This document shows, piece by piece, positions 23,751 through 35,799 of a stretch of 64,000 nucleotides of DNA; within the stretch, counting starts at the first letter, position 1, and each line of letters opens with the position of its first letter. Location: assembly GCA_019843655.1 (NCBI GenBank), contig JACDQD010000004.1:33696900-33760899 (forward strand). The letters run 5' to 3'. The notes beneath the pieces were generated by a model. That model made no database searches and was not told the origin of the DNA. It saw only the letters and a list, made by a program, of their open reading frames with translations. Position numbers and translations under genes: made by a program. This DNA is from Lethocerus indicus. Its lineage: Eukaryota > Arthropoda > Insecta > Hemiptera > Belostomatidae.

Positions 23751-24771
23751 ATTAGGTTGGGTAACGATTGTTTTGTATTCATCCAATAAGGGTCAAATTT
23801 ATGCTCATTCAAGAGGCAGGTTTTACCTTCAAAATTGGCACAATTTGCGCCATTTTTATAGGTTTAGTTGTGGGACGAAAAGTTGAAAAACTGAGTCGGG
23901 CCGAAATCGAAAATTTCGATTCGAAAGATAAAATCCGTTATTATTGCGAAATTTTTTCGATCGAAACTTAAATATCCCGTTCGGTTTTGCGCCGCGTCCT
24001 GGAAAGTACGGAATCGCTGGAAAGTCGACTATTTTCCGGGAATCCGATTATCCCATCCATTATCTCCTATAGCTCCCGGTTGGAATGTAATTTAGTAATA
24101 ATAAAAAAATTACATTTCAATTATCCAATCCGATTTCAGCGGCGGCCGGTAGAAATTGCAAAATTCAATTATCACTATAAAACCGCAAAGATCCGACCAA
24201 CAGATTAGACGGGCTTCAATCATTCATCGTCGCGACGATGAATCTTTCGGGCAGATTAATTTTCTATTGCTATTCATTTTTAGTTCACCAGTTTTTTTCC
24301 TATTCAATATTAGTCCACCGACGAAAATATCTCCTGAAAATATTACGCACAAATGCGCAAAATTGTTGGTTTCGGCTTTTCGCCGTCAGAAAACAAACTT
24401 TCAATGGGGACAAAACGATTCTGAACTTATCGAATCGCGTTCGGATCGATATCATTGATTTTGTGGCGTTTCCGTTTCGCGCCATCTTCAGTAGCGTTTC
24501 CGTTTTCACGCACGGTCGATGAATCATTCTCTCACCCAAAACGGCTTATTTGCGGAAAAATTTCTTTCCACGAATTGATTTACCCTGTAATTTGAGGATA
24601 CGGTTTTGATATGTAAATGTAAATTTACAGGCTGAAAATCCTGAACTCCACGTTCGCCTGTCGAATAGCCATAAAAGATAAATTTTGGATCGTGAAACGG
24701 CAATTTTAGTTTTAAAGTGGCCCTTTAACTTACGGAAACTAAAATTAAGTATTTACATACTTAGAAAGGTC
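23751..24771. other. gene-free stretch with a PAL remnant
   Basis: A PAL remnant, CGCGCCATCTTCAGTAGCG, lies at about 24,478-24,496. No exon is supported. Confidence 0.4.
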
Positions 24772-24928
24772 GACCTTTCGTTGGCTTTATCGTACCGTTC
24801 TCCAGCGTAACGGATATCCACTCCAGAAGGTGTTTCAACATTCTCGGACGCCTGGAATTCCAAAATCGCAGACGGTCCGGAAATGCCGGCCTCTCTGGAA
24901 CCTCTGCCTCTTGAGGAAAACTCGAGTC
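24772..24928 (-). CDS. candidate exon of an unrecognised gene
   Basis: A coding-like frame on the - strand ends at a donor, CTTTCTAA followed by GTATGT, near 24,772. Peptide words are GISGPSAILEFQASENVETP and SGVDIRYAGERYDKANERS. Codon composition differs from the flanking AT-rich DNA. AG dinucleotides after GACTCGAG and CCTCAAG could act as acceptors. I know no family with this sequence and found no partner exon. Confidence 0.33.
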
Positions 24929-25114
24929 GCCGCAAACCAAAAAAAAATAAAAAAATATACGTGCACAGAGAAATAAGACAGGTTTCGGGCCTAATGGTTT
25001 AGGGCGCGGACGCTTAAAACCGCAACCCGTACAACTCGGAATTCGGAAAGGGAAAAATCCATTAGGGGAAAGAATGAAATTACCGAGAAAACATTCTAGA
25101 TAACGTTATTCTTG

Positions 25115-25287
25115 TTTTAATGTACCTGTTTTGTGGTGTTTCTGTCCCATCTCGCCGGTTTGACCTTTTGCTTAGACTGGTTTCGTTGGCCGCTCGCCGT
25201 CTTCAGTAGCGCTTCACTGTCACTGTGCCACTTGTTCTACTGTCCAAAGTCTAGCGACTAAAACAACACCGCTACTGAAGACGGCGA
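25115..25287. mobile_element. PAL element, short
   Basis: It starts ACCTGTTTTGTGG. The arms mirror through CGCTCGCCGTCTTCAGTAGC and CCGCTACTGAAGACGGCGAG. A TA tract follows. Confidence 0.7.
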
Positions 25288-25295
25288 GAGGCGAG

Positions 25296-25340
<45 letters not shown>
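25288..25340. repeat. (TA)n microsatellite
   Basis: A TA run immediately after the PAL right arm. Confidence 0.9.
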
Positions 25341-25343
<3 letters not shown>

Positions 25344-27119
25344 ATCGCGACTTATCTATTTCAACCGTCGTTATCAATTTCGCCCCGAAAAAATAAATTA
25401 CCCGGTCTCTCTTTCCACATTCAGGAAATTTGAATCCGAAATTCGTACTTTCCGGACATGTAATTCGTGAAAAATATACAGACTCGAACTTTCCCTATCC
25501 CCACAAAAGACGTCTATAAGTCACGATATCGAATGAAACACATATCGATATATAACCTGGACTTTTGGGTTATCAGTGGGGAGGTGGGGGCTTATTCTTC
25601 ATTTTAACCGAAAATTGAAAACGGTATAGGGACATTTTTGTCTGGAACTTGGTTCAACCAAGTTTCGGAACACTGTAGAATCTGTTCCTCAAGTATAGAA
25701 CTGTAAACCTCAAGACTGGGACTTACTAAGCCCTTACGGGGCTTAGTAACCCGTATTTCTCGATATACTCGAGTCTTTTTATGTTCTTTCTTCGGATTTT
25801 CTCTGTTTCTGGAGAGACAGAATCGGGGATTAAAGAGAACGGGGATTTCATTTGACAGAAAAATGAAAAAAAAAAACAACCCCATCTAGCGGCGGCTTCA
25901 GCAACTTGTTGGAGCAAATAGCCTCTATTTAGTCAGATAAAATGAAAAATTGAATATAAAATATTAAAATACTCCAATTAAAATTGAAAATTGACCGGCT
26001 TTATTCCCTGAAAAATCAAGCCATCTATCCAGCGTAACAACTTAGTCCTATTCAACAACAAAACATCAATTTTTGTACTTATTATGCTCTATTTGTACCC
26101 TCGACACAGTAGGGCTTTGAAGGCAGAAAGTTTTACAGGATTTAAAATTTCAAATAAGAACAAGAAATGTAAGAAATTACCTACAGTAAGTAGGACAAAG
26201 ACTAATATGGGAAGTATTCGATATAACCGAACCACTCTCAAGGGTTGTGTGGAAGCTCTTCTGTTTGGCATTAAAAATTTTTTTGGAAAAATTTTAAAAC
26301 TTTCGTCCTTGCTAATATCCGTATATTCTTACTGTCTTTTTATAAATTATTTTAACTCATTTGTATTCAGTCAGAGCGATATTTGTCATCGATGGTACTC
26401 CATGAGTTGGGGATCAATTTCGATTCAACGATTTTATTACAGGGTCGAACTAAAACAAACTCGTCGTAATAGTTTCCGATCTGTTGGTTGTAAGCAATTA
26501 ATTTTATAAAATTCAATTAGAACAGTACAATTTGTGCCGATGGAGTCGATTATCGAGCGGCTAATTGGTCAAATCGCGGCCTTTGAATTGTTACCGCCTT
26601 GAACGAATTCCCAATTAAAAATATGCCATTAATAGTTGGATAAATTGGCCGGCGGCGCGATTCGGCTGTAAAAATGAAACGGCGGCGGCAAAATCGAGTG
26701 GAAAAGAAAAAAAAAAGAGGAAAAACGCGAAAGAGCGGAAGGCAAAACGTCCTTGGTCCGACTTTCCCATGATGATGATGATGATGATGATGGGGATAAT
26801 TAATTTTCGTTATAGGAAAAACGTTATACGGAGATTCATTGTTTACCAACTCAAGGTTTGTATCTCTGGACGAGATACAATAAGTTTCTGTAATCGTTAA
26901 CGAGATTCGACAAGAGGATAAAACAATTTGTGTATTTGTTGGCCAGATATTGATGTAACTGGATTAGATACAAAATCTAATTCAGAATGCAAGAAAACGG
27001 CCTCCATATCGAGTATAATTAAACAGCCGAAATCACATTCAATTATCCGAATTAGATAACTGAAATCCACCTATTTTAGGTACATAAAATCAGCTTGTAA
27101 CTTTCAGTTGTCAGATTTC
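25341..27119. other. gene-free stretch
   Basis: No supported exon. A short (GAT)n run lies at about 26,771-26,791. A 141-codon open frame at 26,084-26,509 has no recognisable family or splice context and is left out. Confidence 0.4.
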
Positions 27120-27290
27120 AATTTATCGAAATTTTACCAAATAATTACAGCTTTTTCTCTGAGACGGTAAATCTTAATCAATATAACGTTATCAAGAGAA
27201 CCAATATCAAAATCAATTTTTTTCATTTTATATTGGTTTATAATTGCTGATTTTTACGCCCACAGAGGGTTAATTTCGTATTAATTTTCA
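27120..27290. repeat. dispersed repeat (TTTATCGAGATTTTACCAAA family)
   Basis: Contains CAATTTATCGAAATTTTACC, AAATCTTAATCAATATAACG, ATAATTGCTGATTTTT and CCCACAGAGGGTTAATTTCG, matching the segment at 20,520 and the intronic copies at 48,380, 51,395 and 53,850. Confidence 0.6.
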
Positions 27291-27881
27291 TGTTGGGATC
27301 CTAAGGTTCAGGATATTGGAAATTTCTTCAGATTCTACAGAATATAAAATACGCGGTAAACGATGAAAATTCATGGGGTCTTTACTGATATAATATGCGG
27401 AAAAACCCCCACAACGGCCGATTGGAAAATTGCATATTTTATTTCGGCTTTTCGGAACGCACAAAGTGAGCAATGTCGCCAGAAGCGGTCTGAGACTTTT
27501 CCCTGTTTGAAAAAACGCTTATTATAAATTAAAATTTCAATCTTATAATGTCGCGTCCCGTACGGAATATATCGACCGTATCGGTTTTAGGTTTGAATGA
27601 AAAGCTATTATAGAAGTCTCTTCTCTTTGGCGATACTTTTCATATATTTAACATAAACGCCCCGTCAGTCTGACTATTGCTATTATAGCAATCGCCGTCT
27701 CTGGAATCGTGGGAAAGCCGATTGTATTTATTCTGGTTGGAGGCTGAAACGTAAATTCGGTAGCTGTGTATAAGAATTGAACCCGATTTCTGGTTATTTA
27801 AGAGGGAGGATGGGGATTGCGCAATGCGACGAAATTTCTGGAGTGGTGAAAATTGAGAAAATTCCGCCTACGTTAAGTTAC

Positions 27882-28789
27882 TGGAAACAGGTCTTCCGGC
27901 CTCGTCTTGGGCTAGTCTTTTACTCGGGTTCCGCCATCTTTGTTTCCGTCTTCCTTACGGGTCAGGGCTCCATCAACTTCTTCAGGAGCTAAACTCCTCT
28001 TATCGGTACATTTCCAGCCTATGGTTAGGGTCCTTCACACTGTCTTCTTCTCCAGTAGCTTCAATCTTCTCCATGTCGGCCTTCCCCTTCCGGAATCAGA
28101 CTTCATCAACTTCTTCGGTCGCCAAACTCCTCTTATCGGTGCATTTCCAGCGCATTGTTAGGTCCTTCTACACGTCTTCTTCTTCTCCAGTAGCTTCAAT
28201 CTTCTCCATGTCGGCCTTCCTTCCGGATCAGGCTTCATCAACTTCTTCAGTCGCCAAACTCCTCTTATCGGTACATCTCCAAGGCATTGTTAGGTCCTTC
28301 TACACGTCTTCTTCTTCTCAGTAGCTTCAATCTTCTCCATGTTGGTTCTTCCTTCCGGATCAGACTTCATCAACTTCTTCAGTCGCCAAACTCCTCTTAT
28401 CGGTACATTTCCAGCCCATTGTTAGATCCTTCTACACGTCTTCTTCTTCTCCAGTAGCTTCAATCTTCTCCATGTCGGCCTTCCTTCCGGATCAGACTTC
28501 ATCAACTTCTTCAGTCGCCAAACTCCTCTTATCAGTACATTTCACAGCAATGTTAGGTCCTTCCACGTCTTCTTCTTCTTCAGTAGCTTCAATCTTCTCT
28601 ATGTCGACCTTCCCATCGGATCAGGCTATCATCAACTTCTTCAGTCGCCAAACTCCTCTTATCGGTACATCTCCAGCCCATCGTTAGATCCTTCTACACG
28701 TCTTCTTCTTCTCCAGTAGCTTCAATCTTCTCCATGTCGGTCTTCCTCCTGCCGGATCAGCCTTCAAAGCTTCCAGAAGCTTTCCCCTG
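27882..28789 (-). CDS. candidate exon with about six 132-bp coding-like repeats
   Basis: CATCAACTTCTTCAGTCGCC recurs at about 27,970, 28,104, 28,236, 28,367, 28,499 and 28,629, a period of 131-132 bp (44 codons). On the - strand the unit reads as an acidic peptide with words DMEKIEATGEEEDV, KCTDKRSLATEEVDEA and, in one unit, EDVEGPNIAVKCTDKRS. The reading shifts frame within most units, which fits the small indels seen in the known genes of this window. An acceptor (GAATTTTCAG) precedes 28,789 and a weak donor (CCA followed by GTAACT) follows 27,882. It may be a repeat-rich protein exon or only a minisatellite. I recognise no family. Confidence 0.35.
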
Positions 28790-28859
28790 CTGAAAATTCA
28801 GCACCTTTTGTAGACCGTCTTGGAACGCATTCTTGGAACAACATCGGTTCCTCTGTGTC

Positions 28860-29830
28860 ACTTTTATCCACGATAATATTCGAAATTCTTTTTAGAAATC
28901 AATTTGAACTCAATCGATGACGACGTTCTATGCGGTATTTTTACGTTAACGATGCCTCTGATGATGATGATGATGTGGTGACGCAGAACTTTGTTTCACA
29001 TATTAGCTACAGGTGAACAGTCTACTGTCTATTATCGGAAGATTTGACGTTTTAATGAAAATTTGTGGAGACAATTTTAAATTGTTTTTCAAATGCTTCA
29101 ATTCCAGATTTGGCATTTTCTCCGTTCAATACCGCATACGTCTCGTAACCTTCCTTTCATTCCTGGCCGGTAATCGTTATTATAATTCGATGAAATCATC
29201 GATACAGATAACTGAGAAATGTCAGTTGGTTCGGGTGAGGTTTTCGAGCTCACATTTTTTGTACCGAACGGGTACAATTAGGTGTTCTACCCCAAGAAAC
29301 GTAAGTTTCGCTTTGTCACCACCGATATCATTGAGCGAAAGAATTTAAATTGCTGTCCCTTTTCGTTGAGTTTTTCTGTCGAAATTTCGGCTTTCGTTGA
29401 ATTGCGATGACGAAAGTGTACGGTCGGACAGCGTAAGCCGTAGTTCGTGACCTTAGACGGGCGGTACACTCGGGTGACTCAACCCGGTTGGACAAGTGTG
29501 AAACGTAAGCCTGTGTGTCGCTTCTGGAGAAGAAAAAAGAAAAGAAAACAGTAAGAAGGTAGAGACATTCACTTCGGTTTCTTCCGACACGAGAGTCAAT
29601 GTCAAAATACCAATTACCGGGAGCGCGTTGTCGACCGCACCTTTCGAAAGAACGCACGAAAATGTTTTTCGAGTCGGATCGGATCGAAAACTTCAAACGA
29701 AAATGTCTATGTAGAATTTACCTTTCAATAATCCCTCTTCCCGGAAGGTCCCCATTCGGGAGAGGGATATGGCGGGCCGAGGTCGGGAAAAGGTCGGGGA
29801 CGCGGAACGAATCGCCGCTACAATATCTCA
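28860..29830. other. gene-free stretch
   Basis: A short (GAT)n run near 28,961-28,975. No exon is supported. Confidence 0.4.
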
Positions 29831-29837
29831 CCTATTT

Positions 29838-30080
29838 CGCGGCCGCTCGCCATCTTCAGTAGCGCTGTGTCACTACTTCGCCGCACTACTGTCACTTGTA
29901 CTGTGTCGCTTATCTTTGCCACGATGGCGCAGCGCGGTGGAGGATGCCATGAAAGACATCTCCAAAGTGGCGACAGTGACTTGGACGCCGCTACTGAAGA
30001 TGGCGAGCGGCCGCGAAACCCCGGTCTAGCAAAACCAGCCAGAGGAGAGACAGAAACACACGAAATCTACTATATATATA
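29838..30080. mobile_element. PAL element, both arms
   Basis: GGCCGCTCGCCATCTTCAGT is mirrored by CGCTACTGAAGATGGCGAGC. It ends AGAAACACACGAAATCTAC followed by a short TA run. Confidence 0.7.
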
Positions 30081-30408
30081 TATATGGCCTTGCCAGGTCA
30101 TACAGGAAGACATGGAGGTACCAATTTCCTCCACGGTGGAACAATCGATGCGATAAATAAAGCACCATTTTGTAACAAAAATTTTAACAGCGTTCCCGTA
30201 ATATGCAATAAACGATAGAATCGCCGCATTACGTAAGAATAACAGCGGAATTTTATAAACCGGCGAAGGTTTTTCCCGACGGGAAGTCGGCGTTATCGCC
30301 AATTTCCGGTATTTTAGCGTAAAACTCTGGGAAAGATCCCAGTTAATCCGTCCCTTATATATATTGTCTGCTTAAGACGTTTCGTGTACAGTCATCAGGT
30401 TCCGACAT

Positions 30409-30618
30409 ATTATTAGAGGATACCAAAAGTAACGTTTTTCTGTCTTGAGGAGTTCTTCAAGAGATGGGAATCGAAAATTTGCCGCAAAAGTGGCCGGGAG
30501 TTTTCGATAATATCGTTGAATATATAGTAGATTAATAATTAAAGTTTCTTTTTAGCGAAAATAAAATGAATTCCAAAGTCGAAATGTCGATTACTTTTGG
30601 GGTGGGTACACCTAATAT
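30409..30618. mobile_element. MITE-A copy, nearly complete
   Basis: The left end is TTAGAGGATACCAAAAGTAA and the right end is GATTACTTTTGGGGTGGGTA followed by CACCTAATA. Internal landmarks are GTCTTGAGGAGTTCTTCAAG and AATAATTAAAGTTTCTTTTT. About 210 bp, non-coding. Confidence 0.8.
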
Positions 30619-31350
30619 TTCGGAACGGACTCTTTTCTTCGACAATTCTTGCGTCGAGACCAATCATCGAGACCGACGAAGAATTGAATTTGAAAGGTGT
30701 CGTTTTCACCGAATGAAGAAATAGAAAAAATTGACGGAGAAAAACCGGAGCGAATTTCCTTTCACAAACGGATCGGTCCGAGTTCACCTTCGCACTTTGA
30801 ATGCTCGATTCCCTTTCCACGATATTTTTGTCGTCGTCCCTATCGTTTACATCTGTCGGATTGTAGCTTTCAGCAAAACTGTCGGAACGCAGGAGAAACA
30901 GAATGAAAAAGAATTGAGTAGAAAATTTTAAGAGAGATAATTGTTAGGAAGCGCTCATAAATCCGATTAACAGAATCGGCCGACCGTTAAACCGGTTTCG
31001 CCTTGAGGAAGAGTGTGTGTTTAATAATAAAAAAAAATTTACAACTAAATAATAACAGAGAAAGGAAATTACAAAATATAAAATTGCAATTGTAGTATGA
31101 CCAATTAGCGATTACTCTGAAGGGAACAAAAGGAAGGCCACGCGCTATAAAGCGATCACTTCTTGTAATTGATCAAGGCCCCCAACTTTGCTAATAGCTA
31201 CAGAAAAAAAGGTTTTAATTTATTTAATTCGTTCATATTCTTTACACTAATTGGTTTTATCAGCTTTAAACCGCTGAACAACGTCCAGCTGGAAATATCC
31301 CAGTGACTTGTGTCACGTAAACCTACAGTTGTCCTCCTACGGGGATTACG

Positions 31351-31356
<6 letters not shown>

Positions 31357-31409
<53 letters not shown>
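31357..31409. repeat. (TA)n microsatellite
   Basis: About 26 TA units. Confidence 0.9.
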
Positions 31410-31413
<4 letters not shown>

Positions 31414-31819
31414 TCGGGTGAAATATGCCCCGAGAAAACTGTTTTTCACTGCGTTTGGAGAAAATTTCCAATATAAAATTTTCCATTTATAACAGATAAC
31501 GCTAGGTCTGCTATGGAAACAGGCTGGGACTGGGGAGGAAGTAGATTGTATCAACGTCAGAGAGTTAATTTTCCCGATATTTCTATATACTTTCTATATT
31601 TGGGACCGTGAATTTCTTTTCGCGGCTGGAAAAAAAAATTGTAATAATAAAAATATCACTTTTAATAGTTTTATCGAGGAATGTAAAACGGCGGCTAGCC
31701 GGAAATGCCTCATTGATCGGAACGAAATGTCCAGACGCGTATTTTGTCAGAGTTGACAAATTGCGAGGCCTTTCGAGTCTCCTTTTGACGTTTTTCAAAA
31801 GGGAAGAGGAAGGCAAAGA

Positions 31820-31826
31820 AAGAGAA

Positions 31827-31861
<35 letters not shown>

Positions 31862-31912
31862 AGAAGAAGAGAGAGGAGAGAGGAGGAGAAGGAGAAGGAG
31901 GAGAAGGAGGAG
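31820..31912. repeat. (GAA)n/(GGA)n microsatellite
   Basis: A purine run of AGAAGAAGA turning into GGAGAAGGAGAAGGAGG. Glu-rich or Ser-rich frames are repeat artefacts. Confidence 0.9.
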
Positions 31913-33537
31913 TAAAATACAAAGTGGAAATCGTCGATACAGTGTGGGAACCGAAAATGTTCTTTCGTTCGCATGCAAAACAAAAATTGTACCACAACTG
32001 TTGCAAACTGTTACTCAGATTCCTCAAGAATATAATATATTATTGGGATATTATCTCAGCCACCAGTAACGAACAAATTATTATTTTATAACTGGATTTT
32101 ATACGCTCTTCATTTTACAGACTTGAGGCTCGCATGCCTGCACACGTTGTAGTTCCAGAAACGGATCTGTAACCATTTTTTTTGTTTCGAAACAAGTTCA
32201 GATTTTCAGCCTTCACTGGGCAAGGCGTACGACATTTTCTTATAGAACGGGGTAGCGGACAAATGCACAAATGCAGCAGCAACTGACGACGCACTTGTCA
32301 CAAAGTCGCGCCGAGCACAAAGTGCTAATTGCCACTTCGATGTTTCAAAGTGTCAAAAATTGGTATCGCAATCGATATAGCGAATAAATAAATCTTTGGG
32401 AATGGATTGCTGAAGAATGAAGAGGTGCTGGAAAAACGACTTCATTTCAAGTTGCCGAATACGCTGAGTATTTTTTCGAGGCCGCGACTGTCTAATTGAG
32501 AACGGGGCAATAATCACGATCACTATTACCGCTGTTCTAACTCGGTAATCGCCGACGTGGAGATACTAATCGAATCACGTTTCTCTAATTCCACGCCTCG
32601 CTCTCAATCACTCCCTTCTCACTCTCCCTCCCGTTTATTAACATGATCGGATTTCCAGAGACGGACACTTCCTGTTCGCAGGATCGACATTTAACAAATT
32701 TTAAAAACTTTGAACTTTCCCAAGTCAGTAATAGTACCGACAGCATGCTATGGATAATTGAAGAACACTTTTGCAGGGTCCCAGACGCTATGAAATTGGT
32801 ATTTCGTCCATCGGTCAATATTGTACGATGCACCGAGCCCAGAAGGTGGCGCCCCTTGCGGACGACTTTTATAAAACTGCTATAATCACAGGATGAATAG
32901 TCCAAAGCGGACAATTATGTTACTGTCCAATGTTAGATATCGGAACTCTGCGATATAGTGACACGGTATTGGAACACCACTAGACAGTTACACTGGTGTA
33001 ACAGTCTAGGCCACAGACTGTCCGATATTTCCGATAATTGTGTCTTTTAGAGATTATCATAAAATCTGAATATAAACACCGAGGTCTGTTTTATTACAGA
33101 GACTGTTGGCTGTGGCCGATATAATATTTCGACTCATATGCACCCACGGATTATTAGATTGGAATGCGGAAGGACAGAAAGCTCGAGTTGCATATATGAA
33201 AGGTCAGAGAGTAGTGTAATTTGCCTATGGGTAGACTCTGATAGCTTTCTATAAAACGCTGACTGGTCTGTTATTACCTTTCACTGGCGCGTTCTACCTC
33301 CATCCCTCCCTCCTCCTCCCTCTCTCTCTCTCTCCCCCCAACGATGTATCGTTTTATCGGCTTTTTCCATTTTCTTCTTTGTTTTCTCGTCGTTCTGGCC
33401 GGCCCACTGTTCATTCACTTGTCGAGAAAAACGGCCTTCTACAGTGGCGTGACTTTCAACTTTTATTCCTTTCTCTCTCTCTCTCTCCCTCCATCCCTCC
33501 CTCCCCTCCTCTCTGTCTCTCTCGATCTTCTGTCCGC

Positions 33538-33730
33538 TCTTGATCTCTCTCAGACCCAGTTTCGGCAACATCTTCAGTAATTTTCCACTTCGGGGGCGGG
33601 GAGGTCTATACTTTACGAAGTTTACCGCCTACGAGATCTACTACCGAGGATGGCGTTTATTCGATATTTTCTGTCTCCTCTCGCGGGTTAGACCGGTTTC
33701 GGCTGTTCGCCATCTTCACTAGTCCCTTTT
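33538..33730. mobile_element. PAL fragments
   Basis: Partial arms CATCTTCAGTAATTTTCCAC and TTTCTGTCTCCTCTCGCGGG plus GACCGGTTTCGGCTGTTCGC. Confidence 0.5.
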
Positions 33731-33799
33731 TGCAGTAGCATAGTCATATTGGTTCCTTGTGGGGCATACTGTCTGTATTTCACTTATAGGGAGGTTTTA

Positions 33800-33810
33800 T
33801 TTATATATAC

Positions 33811-33850
<40 letters not shown>

Positions 33851-34056
33851 GAATGATCGAATGAACGAGTAAGAACGAATGAACGAATGATCGAATGAAC
33901 GAGTAAGAACGAATGAACGAATGATCGAATGAACGAGTAAGAACGAATGAACGAATGATCGAATGAACGAGTAAGAACGAATGAACGAATGAACGAGTAA
34001 GAACGAATGAACGAATGATCGAATGAACGAATGAATGAACGAATGAATAAATATAT
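33800..34056. repeat. (TA)n followed by a GAACGAATGATCGAAT array
   Basis: A TA run (about 33,815-33,847) leads into about 210 bp made from tetramers GAAC, GAAT, GATC and GAGT, with a 34-bp higher-order period (GAACGAATGAACGAATGATC then GAATGAACGAGTAA). Confidence 0.9.
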
Positions 34057-34059
34057 CAT

Positions 34060-34880
34060 TATTCATTTCAGTTCAGTAGGGATTTGTTAAACGATTTTGT
34101 AGACTGTTTCTAGATCGCCAAGTTAGAAAACCGGTCCGGCAATAGACTGGTACATAAAACTGGTCTATTCCCGATAGACCAAAGGTCTGAAATATTTGTA
34201 CCTATCTGTTGAATTTGCGTGGATCATTGACGGATTTTCGCACAAAAATTCACACGAGTTTTATCACAGTTTTAACACAGAAGTGTCAGAAATTTAACCC
34301 GGTTGTGTATTTTTGTATGTGGGCACAAATGGAGAAACGAATTATGACGATTATAGTGTTCATCAGTCGCAGTATAATGTTTCGGGAAAGTTTTTTTCCT
34401 CGTCCATTCCAATTTCCCGGTGCATTCGTGATAATGTTTTTCTCAATACTGCCCGATATAAAAAATTCCGAACTAACTTTTTTCTCTCCTTTATCGCTCA
34501 TTTTGCCTTCTTGCTTTCTCTTTTCGAATCTTCGCCATTTCATCGTTTCCCCTACTAGAGCACCGCGTGGAAAAGCGGAAAAGTGGGAAAGCCTTAAACC
34601 GATTTTCCGTAAAACATCCCTCGCTTTGAATTGTTCACTAACTAAGTGTCCCGGGTTCAAGAAAATTTCGTAATTTCATGAAACTCCAACGAGAAATTCT
34701 AAAAGGGGGCAAAACGGCCTGTAATGAAAGGATGGAATAGACAAAGGAAAGAAAGAGAAAAAACGAAAAACGCAGGCCGCATCCCATTATCATACAAACG
34801 CCGACCCCGTCTGTGACGCGCAGATTACGGGGGACATTAATAATACAGCAAATTGGATTTGATTTTTAGGAAACACGCTC
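34060..34880. other. gene-free stretch
   Basis: A 154-codon open frame at 34,209-34,673 has no recognisable family, no splice context and AT-biased composition, so I do not call it a gene. No other feature is seen. Confidence 0.4.
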
Positions 34881-34882
34881 GA

Positions 34883-35017
34883 TATAAAAGGAAACCGCCG
34901 GGTAATGTTCACAGAACATTGTCCGCCGGTCGACAAGCGACAACAACAACAACAACAACAACAGGAACAACAACAGTCGGCCGCCAGGATTCTAGAGCCA
35001 AACAGCCTTATTTTCGG
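34883..35017 (+). promoter_or_regulatory. TATA promoter with non-coding first exon, possibly of CYP4G
   Basis: TATAAAAG at 34,883-34,890 is followed, 28-30 bp downstream, by a plausible start around 34,911 (GTTCACAGAACATT). The leader then holds a (CAA)n run and ends at a donor, TTTTCGG followed by GTAAGT, at 35,017/35,018. The next + strand acceptor tied to a real gene is TTTTTTCAG at 38,150, directly before the CYP4G coding exon, which needs a spliced leader. Pairing the two is inference; the 3.1-kb intron would contain the large palindrome. Confidence 0.42.
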
Positions 35018-35394
35018 GTAAGTCTTCGGTAGCATCAATTTTCGGTTATTCGCCATCCTTTTTCACTTCGGGTGGACGGGGCGATAAAAAAACCCCTTGG
35101 AATTGAAGCCGAACAAAGGAAAAAATCCGGAATATCATGGGGGGGCGGGAGGGGTATCCAACGCAATTAATCTATTAGCTTCAGTGCGAAATACGACGAA
35201 GTAAGAAATACGTCTTCAATAGTGGCAGGAGATACAATATACCGTATTTTCGACAGTGTATAACAGGCGATTTCGCGTTAAATATTATAACCCAGAGTAT
35301 TATATCGGAGTTATTGCCGATTTCGTCGATAGGCGCGTTATTATTTGTTATTATTTTCAGGCAAGTTTATATCTTCGACCCGATATAATAGTAC

Positions 35395-35700
35395 CGTAGC
35401 GTTCGCGGTGTTTCTCTGTCTCCTCTCTGCTTGTTTAGGGTCTTTGCTAGACCCCGGTTTCGGCCGCTCGCCATCTTCAGTAGCGCTGTGTCAGTCACTA
35501 TTTCGGCACACTGGATGTTTTTTCGGGCAGACGAAACCGGTCTAGCAAAAGATCTAGCGTAGATTTCGCGTGATTCTTCTGTCTCCCCTAGACCGGTTTC
35601 GTCTGCTCGACATCGCAACTGAACGCCGCTAACGAAGATGGCGAACGGCCGGCGAAAACGGTCTAGCAAGAGACCACAAAACCGTCGAGAGGAGAGTTTC
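35395..35700. mobile_element. PAL element, both arms
   Basis: Left arm GGCCGCTCGCCATCTTCAGT and TAGCGCTGTGTCAGTCACTA; inverted arms with GACGAAACCGGTCTAGCAAA and CCGCTAACGAAGATGGCGAA, ending GTCGAGAGGAGAG. Confidence 0.65.
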
Positions 35701-35799
35701 TCGATATTATTCGAAAATAATATCTCAAGTCCGGTCAACGAATTAAACAATTACAGGGAACGAAGAAAAGCACATACACGAATCTCGCATTATATACAT

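Larger units (their letters stand above)
30619..33535. other. gene-free stretch with simple repeats
   Basis: No supported exon. It holds a (TA)n run at 31,357-31,409, a GAA/GGA-rich run at 31,820-31,912, and two similar CT-rich runs with CCATCCCTCCCTCC at 33,300-33,335 and 33,470-33,515. Confidence 0.5.

Noticed and set aside
26084..26509. 141-codon open frame on the + strand
   Set aside because: No family resemblance and composition typical of the surrounding AT-rich DNA.
34209..34673. 154-codon open frame on the + strand
   Set aside because: No recognisable domain, no splice or promoter context, AT-biased composition; overlapping frames are open on both strands.
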